From JADFNO01 sp965369945 (GTDB taxonomy: Bacteria; Planctomycetota; Phycisphaerae; Phycisphaerales; SM1A02): a stretch of 26,898 nucleotides of DNA. A program made the translations under genes and the position numbers. Shown piece by piece: positions 1 to 9,474 of the stretch (position 1 is its first letter; every line of letters starts with the position of its first letter). The notes under the pieces are model-generated. The model saw only the letters and a list, made by a program, of their open reading frames with translations, was not told where the DNA came from and searched no databases. The stretch spans positions 1-26,898 of the forward strand of contig CBDUST010000024.1 in assembly GCA_965369945.1 (NCBI GenBank). Direction: 5' to 3'.

Positions 1-103
1 CCGTGCCACCGGAGTCGCGCCGATCGACCCGTTAGGACCGGTAAATTCATCGTGGCGCGAGATGACTAGAGCACGCAGCCGATACATCTTCAGTGAAACT
101 GCT

Positions 104-481
104 CTAGCGGCTCATTGCCCGCTCGAGTTGCGCCAGCACTTCATCATCGTCGAGTCGGCAGACAAGTTTCATGTCCTGCGTCGAAAGGTAGCGGGCCAGT
201 ACATCCTCTTTGTCCTGTTCGACGAGCATGATGTAGAACCGGCCGCGCTTGTTCTTCGTCAACACCGCCCGGAAACCGTGCTCGCGCAGCCGTTCATTGA
301 GCGACGGCGTCGCGTAGTAACCAAACTCCGTGCGCGCCACGTCATATTCACTGCCCGACTCCGTAACGAACGTGACTTGCTCGTTGAGTTTCAGTTCGAT
401 GCGCGCGCAATCGGTCATCTGAATCTGTTGGTCCGCACCAACCTGGAACGTCCGCGGCGATTGGTTTTTCGTCAGCTCCAT
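104..481 (-). CDS. Small conserved protein of sugar amidotransferase loci (unknown function)
   Basis: A 125-residue soluble protein with no signal peptide or membrane segment. The ATG has an AGGAAG-like ribosome site just upstream and lies 33 bp after the sugar amidotransferase gene, so it is probably the last gene of the nonulosonate operon. Segments such as CARIELKLNEQVTFVTESG and EYDVART look like those of uncharacterised proteins I recall beside PseA-type amidotransferases, but I cannot name a family. The protein is rich in beta-strand-like stretches and ends in an acidic helix (DDDEVLAQLERA). A role as a partner or accessory of the amidotransferase is inferred only from position. The call that it is a real gene is firm; the function is open. 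Confidence 0.75.
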   Translation of the reverse strand: MELTKNQSPRTFQVGADQQIQMTDCARIELKLNEQVTFVTESGSEYDVARTEFGYYATPSLNERLREHGFRAVLTKNKRGRFYIMLVEQDKEDVLARYLSTQDMKLVCRLDDDEVLAQLERAMSR

Positions 482-514
482 GATTCTTCCTATCCTAGCC
501 GCAACGATCTGTCC

Positions 515-1681
515 TCACCGAGCACCGGCGGTTGCGATCTGCGCAGCGACGCCGGAGAAATCGTCCTGAAGGTGGCCCGGAATCGTCCAATGGCCGGTCG
601 AATCGCGACGCCAAATATCCGGGTTGCGATATTGCTCCAAGACAGCCAGCAGCGCCTCTTTGGTCATATCAAGGTACCGAGCGACATCATCGAGAAAATA
701 ATCGGACACATTCTCAAGATCGTGTTCTTTGACGAGTAGTTTGGCTTGCTCGCGTGTGATCCGCCCGTTGCGGATGTCCTCACACGCATGATCGGTCGCC
801 CGTCCGTAACCGAACTTCAGCACCTTCAAGTATTGATGAATGCGGTGGATCTTCTCATCGAGCCCGACGTAGTTGCGGTATGTGCCTTCAGCGGGCCCAT
901 CGAGTGATTCAAACCCATATTTCCGCGCGATCGCTAAGTGCTTCGCAGAATCCCAGTGGAAGTAGTAGCTCAGGAACACAGCCTTCGTCGATGACTGTGC
1001 GATCCGGTCGGGGAAGTCGTAGTAACGCAACGTCTCAAAGGGAATGTCGAATCGTTCGCTGATGACCCGCGCATCTCGGCCCTGGTTCGCTGCATATCGA
1101 TCGAACCACGCGCGCGTCATTGTGTTGCTCGCCGCGGTGGCGGTCTCTCCGCTGTATTCAACTGCTGCATTCTCGCCGAGCAAGACGAGCGGAATCCCGT
1201 ATTGCAGCGCAACGTGCTGCGGATAAGCATGCAGCAGTGTATGGCTCAGCAAGTCAGGGTCGCCGAAGTCTTCCAACCCAATGCGAATGAGCCGCTTATG
1301 AAGTGGTTGACCTGGACGAAAAACCAGTAGGTCCGCGCCCATGTCCGGCACACGCTCGAGATTGCGCCTGCCGATCTCGGTCTTGACGCCGTAATCCACG
1401 TGCACCGCGAGGATTCGCAAGCCTCGACCGAGGACACGATGAACCTGCGTGATGCTGTCTTTGCCGCCGCTTACCGGTACGAGCACATCGTAGGAAGGAG
1501 TGCCAACGGATTTCGCTTGATCGAGTAGGGCGTCGAGCTCATTCTTGCGAGCGTCCCAGTCGATCCCGCCGAGGTAGTCATTCTTGAACTGATGGGCGCG
1601 GCACGCCTGGCACACGCCGTCCTCATCAAACGACAAGTGTGGTTTCGTGTCCGGCATCAGGCAACGTGTGCAGTATTTCAT
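515..1681 (-). CDS. N-acetyl sugar amidotransferase (PseA/WbpG/LegA-like)
   Basis: A 388-residue PP-loop ATP pyrophosphatase. A four-cysteine zinc site sits at the N-terminus (C4, C7, C24, C27: CTRCLMP ... CQAC). The adenylating P-loop SGGKDS is at residues 71-76. Length and layout match the N-acetyl sugar amidotransferase family, which converts an acetamido group on a nonulosonic acid or related sugar into an acetamidino group using ammonia from a glutaminase partner. The start ATG begins MKYCTRC, the usual beginning of this family. It lies 50 bp after the acyltransferase gene and 33 bp before the small conserved gene. No dedicated HisH-type glutaminase is visible; the class-II glutaminase domain of the AsnB-like protein upstream could supply ammonia, but that is inference. 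The exact sugar is unknown. Confidence 0.88.
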   Translation of the reverse strand: MKYCTRCLMPDTKPHLSFDEDGVCQACRAHQFKNDYLGGIDWDARKNELDALLDQAKSVGTPSYDVLVPVSGGKDSITQVHRVLGRGLRILAVHVDYGVKTEIGRRNLERVPDMGADLLVFRPGQPLHKRLIRIGLEDFGDPDLLSHTLLHAYPQHVALQYGIPLVLLGENAAVEYSGETATAASNTMTRAWFDRYAANQGRDARVISERFDIPFETLRYYDFPDRIAQSSTKAVFLSYYFHWDSAKHLAIARKYGFESLDGPAEGTYRNYVGLDEKIHRIHQYLKVLKFGYGRATDHACEDIRNGRITREQAKLLVKEHDLENVSDYFLDDVARYLDMTKEALLAVLEQYRNPDIWRRDSTGHWTIPGHLQDDFSGVAAQIATAGAR

Positions 1682-1731
1682 TATTCACTCTCGCTGCGGA
1701 GGAACGCCGTGAACGGAGCCGTCTGCCTCGA

Positions 1732-2337
1732 TCACTCCCGATCCCGAATCACGTGCGCCGGATTCCCGACGGCTACCTTGTATTCATCGATAGACTCGAT
1801 CACGACAGCTCCAGCACCGATCACCGAACCAGTTCCAATCGTCACGCCTTTGTTGACAAACACATGACCGCCCAGCCATACATCGTCTCCGATCACTATC
1901 TCCGCCCCAAAAAAACCTTGGTTCTTGATGAGTTGGTCTCGCTTGAAGTGGTGGTCGGAGCTGTTGACGTATACGAAAGCAGCGAAGATACAGTCGTTCC
2001 CGATGGTCAGGCCGTGCCCGCCGTTGAATATGCTGTAGCTGCCGAGCGTGGCGCCCGCGCCGACGCGAAGCTCAGCGTCGTTGGCGGCGACCAGCCAAAC
2101 ATCCGTGCCGGTGCGAACCCCGTCGCCGAGGATGATCTTCCCGCCTTTTCGCATGCGAATGTAGGTTGTGCCGCCGAGTGTGACGTCATCGCCGATCGTG
2201 ATATTGGCTAGGCACGCCCCGTCGCGCAGCAAAATATGGACCGGCCCCTGCACTTGAAGATTGCGCCCGACCCGTGCGCCGCGCAGTCTCAAGCAATATG
2301 TCCAAGCGGCGGAATACAGTGATCGAAGAAACTGCAT
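1732..2337 (-). CDS. Left-handed beta-helix acyltransferase (WbbJ/maltose O-acetyltransferase-like)
   Basis: About 201 residues, made almost entirely of hexapeptide repeats, for example ITIGDDVTLGG, IILGDGVRTG, IVIGDDVWLGG and VTIGTGSVIGAGAVV. These fold as a left-handed parallel beta helix and act as trimers with acetyl-CoA. The C-terminal AVGNPAHVIR turn is typical of sugar O- or N-acetyltransferases. SSDHHF carries the likely catalytic histidine. The stop of the AsnB-like gene overlaps the ATG as TGATG; a GTG one codon earlier (2340) is the alternative start. Tight coupling to the amidotransferase genes suggests it decorates the same sugar or its glycan, but the acceptor cannot be read from sequence. 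Confidence 0.87.
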   Translation of the reverse strand: MQFLRSLYSAAWTYCLRLRGARVGRNLQVQGPVHILLRDGACLANITIGDDVTLGGTTYIRMRKGGKIILGDGVRTGTDVWLVAANDAELRVGAGATLGSYSIFNGGHGLTIGNDCIFAAFVYVNSSDHHFKRDQLIKNQGFFGAEIVIGDDVWLGGHVFVNKGVTIGTGSVIGAGAVVIESIDEYKVAVGNPAHVIRDRE

Positions 2338-4169
2338 CACGTGCCGAACTCTTCCACGAACATCTTGCTGCTGAGGAAGTAGAAGAGGAACTTGCTTCGA
2401 CTGTTTGGAAGCGGATCTTGCGTCATTAGCGTTTCGATTCGGTCCTTTCGCACATGATCGAAGATTGGACTGTCATCAAGGATCGCGGATCGCACTTCAT
2501 CGCTCGTGAAATCAACGAATGAGTTGATCGACGCGTTGAATCCGATCTTGCGGCGTTCATCGAGGATTGCGTCGGGCACGATCCCGCGCATCGCCTGTCG
2601 CAAGACCGCTTTGGCGTAACCGTTGGAGATCAAATGGCGCGTGGGGATCTGCTGGGAAACATCAAACAGTTCACGATCAAGAAACGGCGAACGATTCTCG
2701 ATCGACTGAGACATCGCGTTGTGATCGTCCTCGTGCAAAATTGGCGGCACCGCTTCATGAAAAAGCTCGTTGAGCATCCGATTGCGCAGCAGTCCGTCGC
2801 AGTATCGTTGCTCGGTGAACGCTTCCTGCCACGGTCTGATCAAGAACTCAGCAAACACATCGGCATCAAAGAAGATGTGCTCGCGCATCTTCGGTTCGTG
2901 GATGAACGCTTCGGCATTCGCCAGAAGGGGATTGCGGACGATCGGCTGAATGTGTTGGCGCCATGCCGCGATTGATTCGTTGTACAGATCGCTGTCGTCG
3001 CGGACTTCGTACAAATATTGGTTGTGATGATCGTAGTAACCAGTGAACAGCTCATCAGCCCCGGTGCCGCTGATCGAGATGCGATAGCCGTGCGCCGCGA
3101 TCTGGCGCATGAGAAGCCATTGGGCGTAGTATGAAATCGTGCAGATCGGTGCATCATGTTGAACGATCAGTTGACGGAGTCTGCTGAGAAAGTCCGTTGT
3201 ATCAACGTGAACGATCGTGTGGCGAATGCCGAGTTGCTTGACCGCATGCTGGACAAGCTCTTGCTCGTCGTAGCGTTTGTCGGAATCAACGATCGTGAAG
3301 CCGTGTACGTCGTAGTCAAGAACGCGCTTGGCGATGCTGATCAGCGCATTGGAGTCGACACCGCCGCTCATAAGGAACGCCAAGGGCACATCGGCGCGCA
3401 ATCGCAGTCTCATCGAGCGGATCAGCGAATCTCGTACTTGCGCCGCGACATCCGCTGCTGAACGATCCTCTTTGCACCCAAGTGCCGGCTGCCAGTATCG
3501 TTCTTGACTGATCGCTCCGGTTCGCGTGATCGTCATCGCGGTTCCCGGCTGAACTTCCTTGATGCCGGTCAGGAACCCCGCGGAGTTCTTGTACAGGGCC
3601 TTATATCCGTTGACCATGTACCGGAACAGATGGTCGTAATTGACTTGTAGCGGGCGATTCGACAGCGCCTTGATGAACTTGATTTCCGAACCAAAGAACA
3701 AACCGGAGTCGGTCTGAAATAGATACAACGGCTTCTCGCCGAATCGATCACGGCACAAGAGCAGTGATCCATCTCGCTCATCGTAAACGCCAAAGGCCCA
3801 CATCCCTTCGCAATCATCGAGACCTTTCGTGCTGTGGTGTATCAACTGCTGGAGGAGGACTTCCGTATCGGACTCGGTTTGGAATGTACATCCTTGAGCT
3901 TGAAGATCAGGCTTCAGTTCGAGGTAGTTGTATAGCTCGCCATTGAAGGCCAGAACATGCCCGTCGATCTGAAACGGCTGGTTGGCGCGCGGATCGATGT
4001 CGATGATGCTCAAGCGCGTGTGAAGCAAATAGACATGGTGGCCGGGCGCGAGGCTGTGGTGATACTGCCGGGCCGCATCGGGACCACGGTGTTGCATTGC
4101 CCCAAAACAAGCCTCGATCCGTTGTGGGTCGATCGTTTCGGTTCCGATATATCCCGCAATGCCGCACAT
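2337..4169 (-). CDS. asnB: Asparagine synthase-like glutamine-dependent amidotransferase
   Basis: A 610-residue protein with the full AsnB layout. Residues 1 to about 210 are a class-II glutaminase domain with the nucleophile Cys2 right after Met1 (MCGIAGYIG) and the glutaminase motifs QHRGPDA and FNGELYNY. From about residue 240 onward is the synthetase domain with pyrophosphate loop SGGVDSN. The gene starts 3 bp after neuB and its stop overlaps the acyltransferase start, so it belongs to the sugar operon and is not a housekeeping copy. In polysaccharide loci such proteins often amidate sugar carboxylates instead of making asparagine. Possible roles here are amidating the sugar, or feeding ammonia to the PseA-like enzyme. 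The enzyme class is certain; the substrate is inferred from context. Confidence 0.9.
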   Translation of the reverse strand: MCGIAGYIGTETIDPQRIEACFGAMQHRGPDAARQYHHSLAPGHHVYLLHTRLSIIDIDPRANQPFQIDGHVLAFNGELYNYLELKPDLQAQGCTFQTESDTEVLLQQLIHHSTKGLDDCEGMWAFGVYDERDGSLLLCRDRFGEKPLYLFQTDSGLFFGSEIKFIKALSNRPLQVNYDHLFRYMVNGYKALYKNSAGFLTGIKEVQPGTAMTITRTGAISQERYWQPALGCKEDRSAADVAAQVRDSLIRSMRLRLRADVPLAFLMSGGVDSNALISIAKRVLDYDVHGFTIVDSDKRYDEQELVQHAVKQLGIRHTIVHVDTTDFLSRLRQLIVQHDAPICTISYYAQWLLMRQIAAHGYRISISGTGADELFTGYYDHHNQYLYEVRDDSDLYNESIAAWRQHIQPIVRNPLLANAEAFIHEPKMREHIFFDADVFAEFLIRPWQEAFTEQRYCDGLLRNRMLNELFHEAVPPILHEDDHNAMSQSIENRSPFLDRELFDVSQQIPTRHLISNGYAKAVLRQAMRGIVPDAILDERRKIGFNASINSFVDFTSDEVRSAILDDSPIFDHVRKDRIETLMTQDPLPNSRSKFLFYFLSSKMFVEEFGT

Positions 4170-4172
4170 TTG

Positions 4173-5207
4173 TTACGATGATGCTACGTAGTGTTTATCC
4201 GCAACCATGTTGGGGAGGATTTGATCGCCAGCCGCTACGGTCTCGATGAGTGTTCGGCCCACAACGAAATGTTCATTTCCGGGGGCGATTCCACCGGCGG
4301 GACGAACCCAAGTGAGATCGTCGGCGATGATGACCGTTCCGGCTGGCAGATCGCGGCGCGCCGCGATCGAACGGCGCATCGATTCGCGCCCGGCCTGTTC
4401 GCTTGCCTGGGGCTCCTTCTCGCCGTTGCCCATCAATGTTGTGATGCACTCAATGCGTTGAACAAGCTCGCGAAACTGCGTTGGGTCGGCGGACAGTTGG
4501 TGATCTCGAAAATCGGAGTAGTTGTTGTCGATGGTAAAGTGCTTTTCGACGATGCGCGCTCCCAGAGCTACGGAGAGCGCTGCGGCGTCGATTCCGATGG
4601 TGTGATCGGAGTACCCCACGGTGCAGGAGAACACTTCCCGAAGGTGTTGGATGGCGCCGAGGTTCGTTTCTTGCGGTGGAACCGGATAGCTGCTAACACA
4701 ATGAAGGATCGTCAGCTCTTGTTCGACGCCATTCGCTGCCCAGATCTGTTCGATGGCCGTGATCGATGCACGTAGCTCATTGATCGTAGCCAGTCCCGAC
4801 GAAAGGATGATCGGCTTGCCCGTCTCCGCCACGGCTTGAAGCAGCGGAACGAACGTATTGTCCCCCGAGGCGATTTTGAAGGCTGAAACAAGGGGTCGAA
4901 GAACGTCCACACTTGGTAGATCAAGCGGCGTTGAGAGAAACAAGACGCCTGCGTTAGCGGCGAGTGCAGCGAGTCGCTCAAACTGATCTGGAGATAACTC
5001 GAATGATTTCAGTCGCGCAAATCGTTCCGCGTCGTGTGGACTAATGAACTGATCAGTCGTGAACGTCTGAAACTTCACCGCGTGCGCACCGGCCTCGGCA
5101 GCCAGACCGATCAAATCTTGGGCTAGCACGAAGTCGCCTTCATGGTTGTTGCCGATCTCAGCCACAATCATGATTCGTTTGTCGAGATCGAAGTGGTCGA
5201 TTTTCAA
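4173..5207 (-). CDS. neuB: Nonulosonic acid synthase (NeuB/LegI/PseI family)
   Basis: 344 residues. A TIM-barrel NeuB domain fills about residues 10-275, with family signatures VAEIGNNHEGD, AVKFQTF, KIASGD, ILSSGLAT, LHCVSSYP and GYSDHT...VEKHFTID. The C-terminal ~60 residues (ARRDLPAGTVI ... GRTLIETVAAGDQI) form the SAF antifreeze-like domain. The enzyme condenses phosphoenolpyruvate with a 6-carbon amino sugar to give a sialic-, legionaminic- or pseudaminic-type acid in the cytoplasm. Translation appears to start at a TTG preceded by AGAGGAG, 27 bp after the acetyltransferase gene. Which of the three sugars is made cannot be settled by eye. It is followed 3 bp later by asnB. Confidence 0.92.
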   Translation of the reverse strand: MKIDHFDLDKRIMIVAEIGNNHEGDFVLAQDLIGLAAEAGAHAVKFQTFTTDQFISPHDAERFARLKSFELSPDQFERLAALAANAGVLFLSTPLDLPSVDVLRPLVSAFKIASGDNTFVPLLQAVAETGKPIILSSGLATINELRASITAIEQIWAANGVEQELTILHCVSSYPVPPQETNLGAIQHLREVFSCTVGYSDHTIGIDAAALSVALGARIVEKHFTIDNNYSDFRDHQLSADPTQFRELVQRIECITTLMGNGEKEPQASEQAGRESMRRSIAARRDLPAGTVIIADDLTWVRPAGGIAPGNEHFVVGRTLIETVAAGDQILPNMVADKHYVASS

Positions 5208-5234
5208 CTCGCTCCTCTCATGGACCGATCACGA

Positions 5235-5975
5235 TCATGTATTGTGGTAATGAAGGACGTATCGGGATTGCACAAGTTGGAAGCCGAGACGCTCATAGCA
5301 GCGGATCGCTGGCACGTTCGCCAACTGAGTTCCCACGCGCAGGCAGACAGCCTGTGGGAACTGCGCCTGAGCGAGCCAAGTCATGGCCCCGCTTACACCA
5401 TGACCGCGCATCTCCTCATCGACGGCGACAAGATCAACAACCATCGCGCCGTCAACGGACATCAGCGCCAGTAGGAATCCAACGATTCGACCACGGTCGA
5501 TGGCAACTATCATCACGTCTCCGCGCTCGCCCTGAAAATAGCTGCGCGTCCATTGAGCTTTGATTTTGTCGGCTACCTCATCAGAGACTTGCTCATCAGC
5601 GTGAAAGCGCGAATGATCGAAACTCCGCCGGGCGAGGTCGGCAATCTCATCCTCGTCCGATACCTCGGCTAGTCTGACGTCAACATCACTGAGGGGTTGG
5701 CCTGGAGGGATAACTGATCTTTCAAACTGAAGATTCGAATCGACGAGCGTAAAACCCCATTGCAGCAATGGCTTGAGGTGCTGGGGCGCGTCGGTCGGCA
5801 CTTTGATATACGCAAAAGCCGGCGGTGTCTGGAGCTGGGCAAGTTGGCTGTCCAAATCCTCTGGGGTGATTTCACTACCGGCATCGAGCAGCGCTTCGAT
5901 ACTGATCTGGTAGGCGTTGCAGCCAAGCTGCCGGGTCAGCCAAACGTCGCGGTGAAGTTCGGCATGGGTGAGCAT
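5235..5975 (-). CDS. GNAT-family N-acetyltransferase of the nonulosonate operon
   Basis: 246 residues. The C-terminal half (about 100-246) is a GNAT fold, with an acetyl-CoA loop around RGHGVSGAM and the terminal LANVPAIRCYERLGF strand-helix typical of WecD-like sugar-amine acetyltransferases. The N-terminal ~95 residues look like a second, degenerate GNAT-like half or substrate cap. By analogy with PseH/LegH it may acetylate the amino group made by the neighbouring aminotransferase before NeuB acts. The ATG overlies a modest AAGGG ribosome site, 15 bp after the epimerase gene. The fold is clear; substrate and step are inferred from the operon. Confidence 0.85.
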   Translation of the reverse strand: MLTHAELHRDVWLTRQLGCNAYQISIEALLDAGSEITPEDLDSQLAQLQTPPAFAYIKVPTDAPQHLKPLLQWGFTLVDSNLQFERSVIPPGQPLSDVDVRLAEVSDEDEIADLARRSFDHSRFHADEQVSDEVADKIKAQWTRSYFQGERGDVMIVAIDRGRIVGFLLALMSVDGAMVVDLVAVDEEMRGHGVSGAMTWLAQAQFPQAVCLRVGTQLANVPAIRCYERLGFQLVQSRYVLHYHNT

Positions 5976-5990
5976 TGGTGGACCCTTGCG

Positions 5991-7043
5991 CTAGCGAGCC
6001 ACCAACGCGCCGCCCACTTTTGGCTCGACGAGGGCCGGTTCGCCGAGCGATTGATACGACTTCATGTACTGGGCGATCCCACGTTCGATTGGCCACTGTG
6101 GATCATAATCGAGCAGCGCTCTAGCCTTATCCACACACAGCGTTCCCCGATCGGGCATCAACCTGTTCTTTGGGCGGAAGTCGACGCTGATTCCGGGGAA
6201 CTCAGCTTTGAGGACTTCCACAAGCTCCGCAATAGACCGTGATTGACCGTAGGTGAGATTGAACGTTTCGCTGCGACTTTCACTCGATTGAATGATCTGG
6301 ATGACGCCTGCGATGAGATCCTCGATGAACGTAAAATCGAGGCGATCAGCGCCGTTGCCCGCCACGGTCAATGTCTCGCCTCGCCGCGCATTTTCGATGA
6401 AGACCTGCACAACACGCCGGCTCACGCAGCGCGGACCGTACAGGGCCGCGGGGCGGACAATCGTATAAGGCAAGCCAAAGACCTGATTGTGTGCGATGAC
6501 GAGTTTTTCACCGGCGTACTTCAGTGCCCCATAAATGCCGATCGGGTTGCAGGGTGTTTCTTCGTTCACGATCCCGCTACAGAAATGCCCGTAAACCATG
6601 CTCGAAGAAAAGAAGATGAAATGCTCGAGCCAATCCTTGGCGCACGCCAAAGTGTTCTCGAGCGTGTGAAGCGTGTGCTCGAAAGCATCGTGCGGTCGGC
6701 GGTTGGACTTATCCGCGTGGGCGATACCGGCTAAGTGAATCAGCACCTGCGGTTGGATCATTCCGAGCAAGTCGGCCAGGGCCTGCTCATCGCGAGCGTC
6801 TTGGGTGTAGATCGATATGTCCGCCGCTCGAAGCATTCGCTGGCGTTCGTTGATAAGGCGAAGGTACAGATCGCGATTGGGTGTGTTTGGATCAGCCTTG
6901 GAGAACGACAGCAGGTTGTTGACGCGCAGCGAGTCAATAATGGTGACGTCTGCTCCGCGCGACGACAGAGCCAGCGCCAGGTTATGACCGATGAACCCGG
7001 CCCCGCCTATCAACGTGATTCTGCGCTTCAGTAAGGGGGTCAT
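5991..7043 (-). CDS. NAD-dependent sugar epimerase/dehydratase (extended SDR)
   Basis: 350 residues. The N-terminal Rossmann motif GGAGFIG lies at about residues 13-19. The catalytic region has FFSSSMVYG and the YGALK form of the YxxxK motif. VVRPAALYGP-type and FTFIEDLIAGV segments follow, as in UDP- or GDP-hexose 4-epimerases and 4,6-dehydratases. It would remodel the nucleotide sugar ahead of transamination and acetylation. The ATG sits one base beyond the aminotransferase stop (TGAGATG), showing translational coupling. Epimerase versus dehydratase cannot be decided by eye. Confidence 0.88.
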   Translation of the reverse strand: MTPLLKRRITLIGGAGFIGHNLALALSSRGADVTIIDSLRVNNLLSFSKADPNTPNRDLYLRLINERQRMLRAADISIYTQDARDEQALADLLGMIQPQVLIHLAGIAHADKSNRRPHDAFEHTLHTLENTLACAKDWLEHFIFFSSSMVYGHFCSGIVNEETPCNPIGIYGALKYAGEKLVIAHNQVFGLPYTIVRPAALYGPRCVSRRVVQVFIENARRGETLTVAGNGADRLDFTFIEDLIAGVIQIIQSSESRSETFNLTYGQSRSIAELVEVLKAEFPGISVDFRPKNRLMPDRGTLCVDKARALLDYDPQWPIERGIAQYMKSYQSLGEPALVEPKVGGALVAR

Positions 7044-7044
7044 C

Positions 7045-8301
7045 TCATCTCACCGCTGCAATGGCATCCTTGACCGAAGCGACGATGTACTGGACGTCCT
7101 CCCGCACCAGATGCGGTCCCACGGGTAAAGTGATAGAAGCCGCGCTGAGACGCGACGCCACTGGGAAGCTGTTATCGGCAAATCCATATCGTTGCCTGTA
7201 ATAGCTCATGTGCGGGACCGGCCTGGGGTAATACACGCTAAAGCCCACGCCCCGGTGCTTCAGATGGGCCATGATCTGCGACCGTTTGGAAACCAGGTGA
7301 TCACACAGCACCAGGGCCAGGGCGTAGTAGCTGCTGAGGAACGGACCATGCGTCGACTGGAGCAGTCGGACCTCGGCGATTGAGGCGAGGTCGGCCGCGA
7401 GCGCCTCGTAGTTCGCCTGTCTCTCGGCAAGAAACTGAGGCAGCCGGCTCAGCTGAACCAGGCCGATGGCGGCGCCAAGCTCGTTCATGCGATAGTTGTT
7501 GCCTAGGTGGGTAACGTCATACTCGCCGGGACTCGGGCGGTCCGAGACGATGTTTCGGTCGATTCCAAAGGCGCGCTGTGTGGCGGCGGCAGCGGCGATA
7601 TCGTCTCGGCGGGTGATGAGCATTCCACCCTCAGCCGTGGTGATATGTTTGACCGGATAAAACGAGAAACAGCCGACATCGCCGTGCAGCCCGACGTGGA
7701 TGTCATCGAATGTTGCCCCGATCGCCAGCGCACAATCCTCGACTACGAGCAGATTGCGTCGCTGCGCAATCGACATCACCCGCTGCATGTCGACCGGCAG
7801 CCCCAGGTAATGCACCACGCAGATCGCCCTGGTTCGGCTGGTAATCGCCTGTTCGAGTTGGTCCAAATCAAGATTGCCGGTGTCCGCTTCAGAATCGATG
7901 AACACGCATCGCGCGCCGCACAATTCAACGGCATGCGCTGTAGCAATATGTGTTTGCGCCGGCATGATGACTTCGTCCCCAGGCCCGAGATCCAGGAACA
8001 TGTAGGCAAGGTGCAGAGCCGCGGTGCACGAAGACGTCGCCAGGGCGTGTGGGGCTTTGGTGAACTCGGCGAAGGCAGACTCGAACTGCTGAACCTGCGG
8101 TCCGTGCGTGAGCGTGGGGCCTGAAAGAACCTCCATCACCGCCTCGCGCTCCTCATCACCGATGATGGGTCGGCCGAACGGAATGGACCGAACTGACGTT
8201 CCCTCCGTCGCGGAAGGTGTCGACAAGACATCCACGATCGGCAGCGGATTGCTGGAAGCGGGCGGGACGAACGCGGTAGATTTAGGTTGTGAACGCATCA
8301 T
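7045..8301 (-). CDS. DegT/DnrJ/EryC1/StrS-family PLP sugar aminotransferase
   Basis: 418 residues with the type-I PLP fold seen in sugar aminotransferases. The Schiff-base lysine is K218 in FSFYPVKHITTAEGGM. Upstream are LATSSCTAALHLA, GDEVIMPAQTHIATA and VVEDCALAIGA. The C-terminal GNNYRMNELGAAIG is diagnostic of the family. It would add an amino group to a keto sugar made by the epimerase/dehydratase. The first ~40 residues are a non-conserved Ser/Pro-rich extension, so an internal start near IPFGRPIIG is possible. The start overlaps the stop of the Gfo/Idh gene by 4 bp, and the epimerase follows by one base. Confidence 0.92.
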   Translation of the reverse strand: MMRSQPKSTAFVPPASSNPLPIVDVLSTPSATEGTSVRSIPFGRPIIGDEEREAVMEVLSGPTLTHGPQVQQFESAFAEFTKAPHALATSSCTAALHLAYMFLDLGPGDEVIMPAQTHIATAHAVELCGARCVFIDSEADTGNLDLDQLEQAITSRTRAICVVHYLGLPVDMQRVMSIAQRRNLLVVEDCALAIGATFDDIHVGLHGDVGCFSFYPVKHITTAEGGMLITRRDDIAAAAATQRAFGIDRNIVSDRPSPGEYDVTHLGNNYRMNELGAAIGLVQLSRLPQFLAERQANYEALAADLASIAEVRLLQSTHGPFLSSYYALALVLCDHLVSKRSQIMAHLKHRGVGFSVYYPRPVPHMSYYRQRYGFADNSFPVASRLSAASITLPVGPHLVREDVQYIVASVKDAIAAVR

Positions 8302-9380
8302 TCATACTCCACTTCGACGATTCGCTGCTCGCGTTGAGCGCGCTGGATCGCGAAACACACACACATCGTCTGGAAGATTTCGTCGTGGGTGATCTCAGGC
8401 TCGGCGCTACCGAGGATGGTATTGAGGAAGTTCGCGATCAAGTCGCCCTTTTCAGCGCCGGGATGCGCAGTGCTGATGACCTGCGGTTCGGACGCAGCGT
8501 CGCGCGAGGTATACAAACGCCCATGCGGATCGTCGTTGACGAACGTGGCCTCGGTTCCGCAGATTGTCAGGCCGTGACCGTGCGGCCGAACACATCCGAA
8601 GTTCGCGGTGACCGTGCCGGTCATGCCAGTCTCGAATCGCAACAGCGCTGCCGCCATGTCATGACCGGGGAAACTCGAGCGATCAGTCGCGATTCCGTTG
8701 CTAAACGCCGCGACCTGAACGACCCGTTGACCCGTGAGCCACAGCAGTTGGTCGACCAGGTGTACAGCCCCGCCCAGGACGACACTGTAGTCGGGCATCC
8801 TTCCGCGCCAGCCGCTCGTTAGCTTGTGAAGCCGGCCGTAGTTGTATTCACCCTCAACGTGAAACAACCGGCCCATCCGCCCGTCACGAATCATTTGCCG
8901 AACCAGCTGAAAACGCGGCGATCTGCGGAGAATCAAGTTGCATGAAAGCAGCCGCCCCGGCCGCTGCTTCAGCACCGCACGTATTCGCCGAAGTTCTTTG
9001 ATATCAAGGCATAACGGCTTTTCGACAAAGACGTGTTTGCCGTGCTCAAGGGCGAGGACGACTTGGTCCGCATGAGCGTTGTCATACGAGGCGATGGAAA
9101 CGACATCAATCGCTAGGTCCGTCAGCACCGTGATCGAGTCGGCTGTCACCTCATAGTTGGGGTACTGCTGCGAGATCTCGTGTCGCTTGGCGGGCGAAAT
9201 ATCGCAAAGCGTGCCAACCCGGCAGGCCGGATGTTCCTCATACGCTCGAATGTGCTGCCGACCAACGCCTAGGCCGATGATGGCGGCTCGCAAAGTCGAT
9301 CTGGTGAGGCCGGTCGAATCGGCGGAGTCCCGGTTCCCGGCGGGAGCATCTGTGCTCGTGGTTAGCGGCCATGCGTCCAT
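8298..9380 (-). CDS. Gfo/Idh/MocA-family sugar oxidoreductase
   Basis: 360 residues. The Rossmann motif AIIGLGVGRQH lies near residue 34. VFVEKPL provides the catalytic-lysine EKP motif, and GGAVHLVDQL is the usual C-terminal-domain helix carrying the active-site His/Asp. The family oxidises or reduces sugars, often as NDP-sugars, with NAD(P). The first ~30 residues (MDAWPLTTSTDAPAG...) are poorly conserved, so the true start may be downstream. In nonulosonate loci such proteins are sometimes called PtmB/PtmF partners or 2- or 3-dehydrogenases, but the precise step is not readable. Its last codons overlap the aminotransferase start by 4 bp. Confidence 0.88.
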   Translation of the reverse strand: MDAWPLTTSTDAPAGNRDSADSTGLTRSTLRAAIIGLGVGRQHIRAYEEHPACRVGTLCDISPAKRHEISQQYPNYEVTADSITVLTDLAIDVVSIASYDNAHADQVVLALEHGKHVFVEKPLCLDIKELRRIRAVLKQRPGRLLSCNLILRRSPRFQLVRQMIRDGRMGRLFHVEGEYNYGRLHKLTSGWRGRMPDYSVVLGGAVHLVDQLLWLTGQRVVQVAAFSNGIATDRSSFPGHDMAAALLRFETGMTGTVTANFGCVRPHGHGLTICGTEATFVNDDPHGRLYTSRDAASEPQVISTAHPGAEKGDLIANFLNTILGSAEPEITHDEIFQTMCVCFAIQRAQREQRIVEVEYE

Positions 9381-9474
9381 GCAGTTGCCTCAATACCCGG
9401 CGCGATCGTGGCGCCAGCCCACCGCAGTGTACCTGAAACAGCCTAGCTCGACAGTCGACCTCTCGAAACGCGGT

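Noticed and set aside
62..739. Long plus-strand frame opposite the sugar amidotransferase
   Set aside because: It is the reverse-strand image of two well-supported genes, is Arg-rich in the way typical of GC-rich antisense frames, and has no domain.
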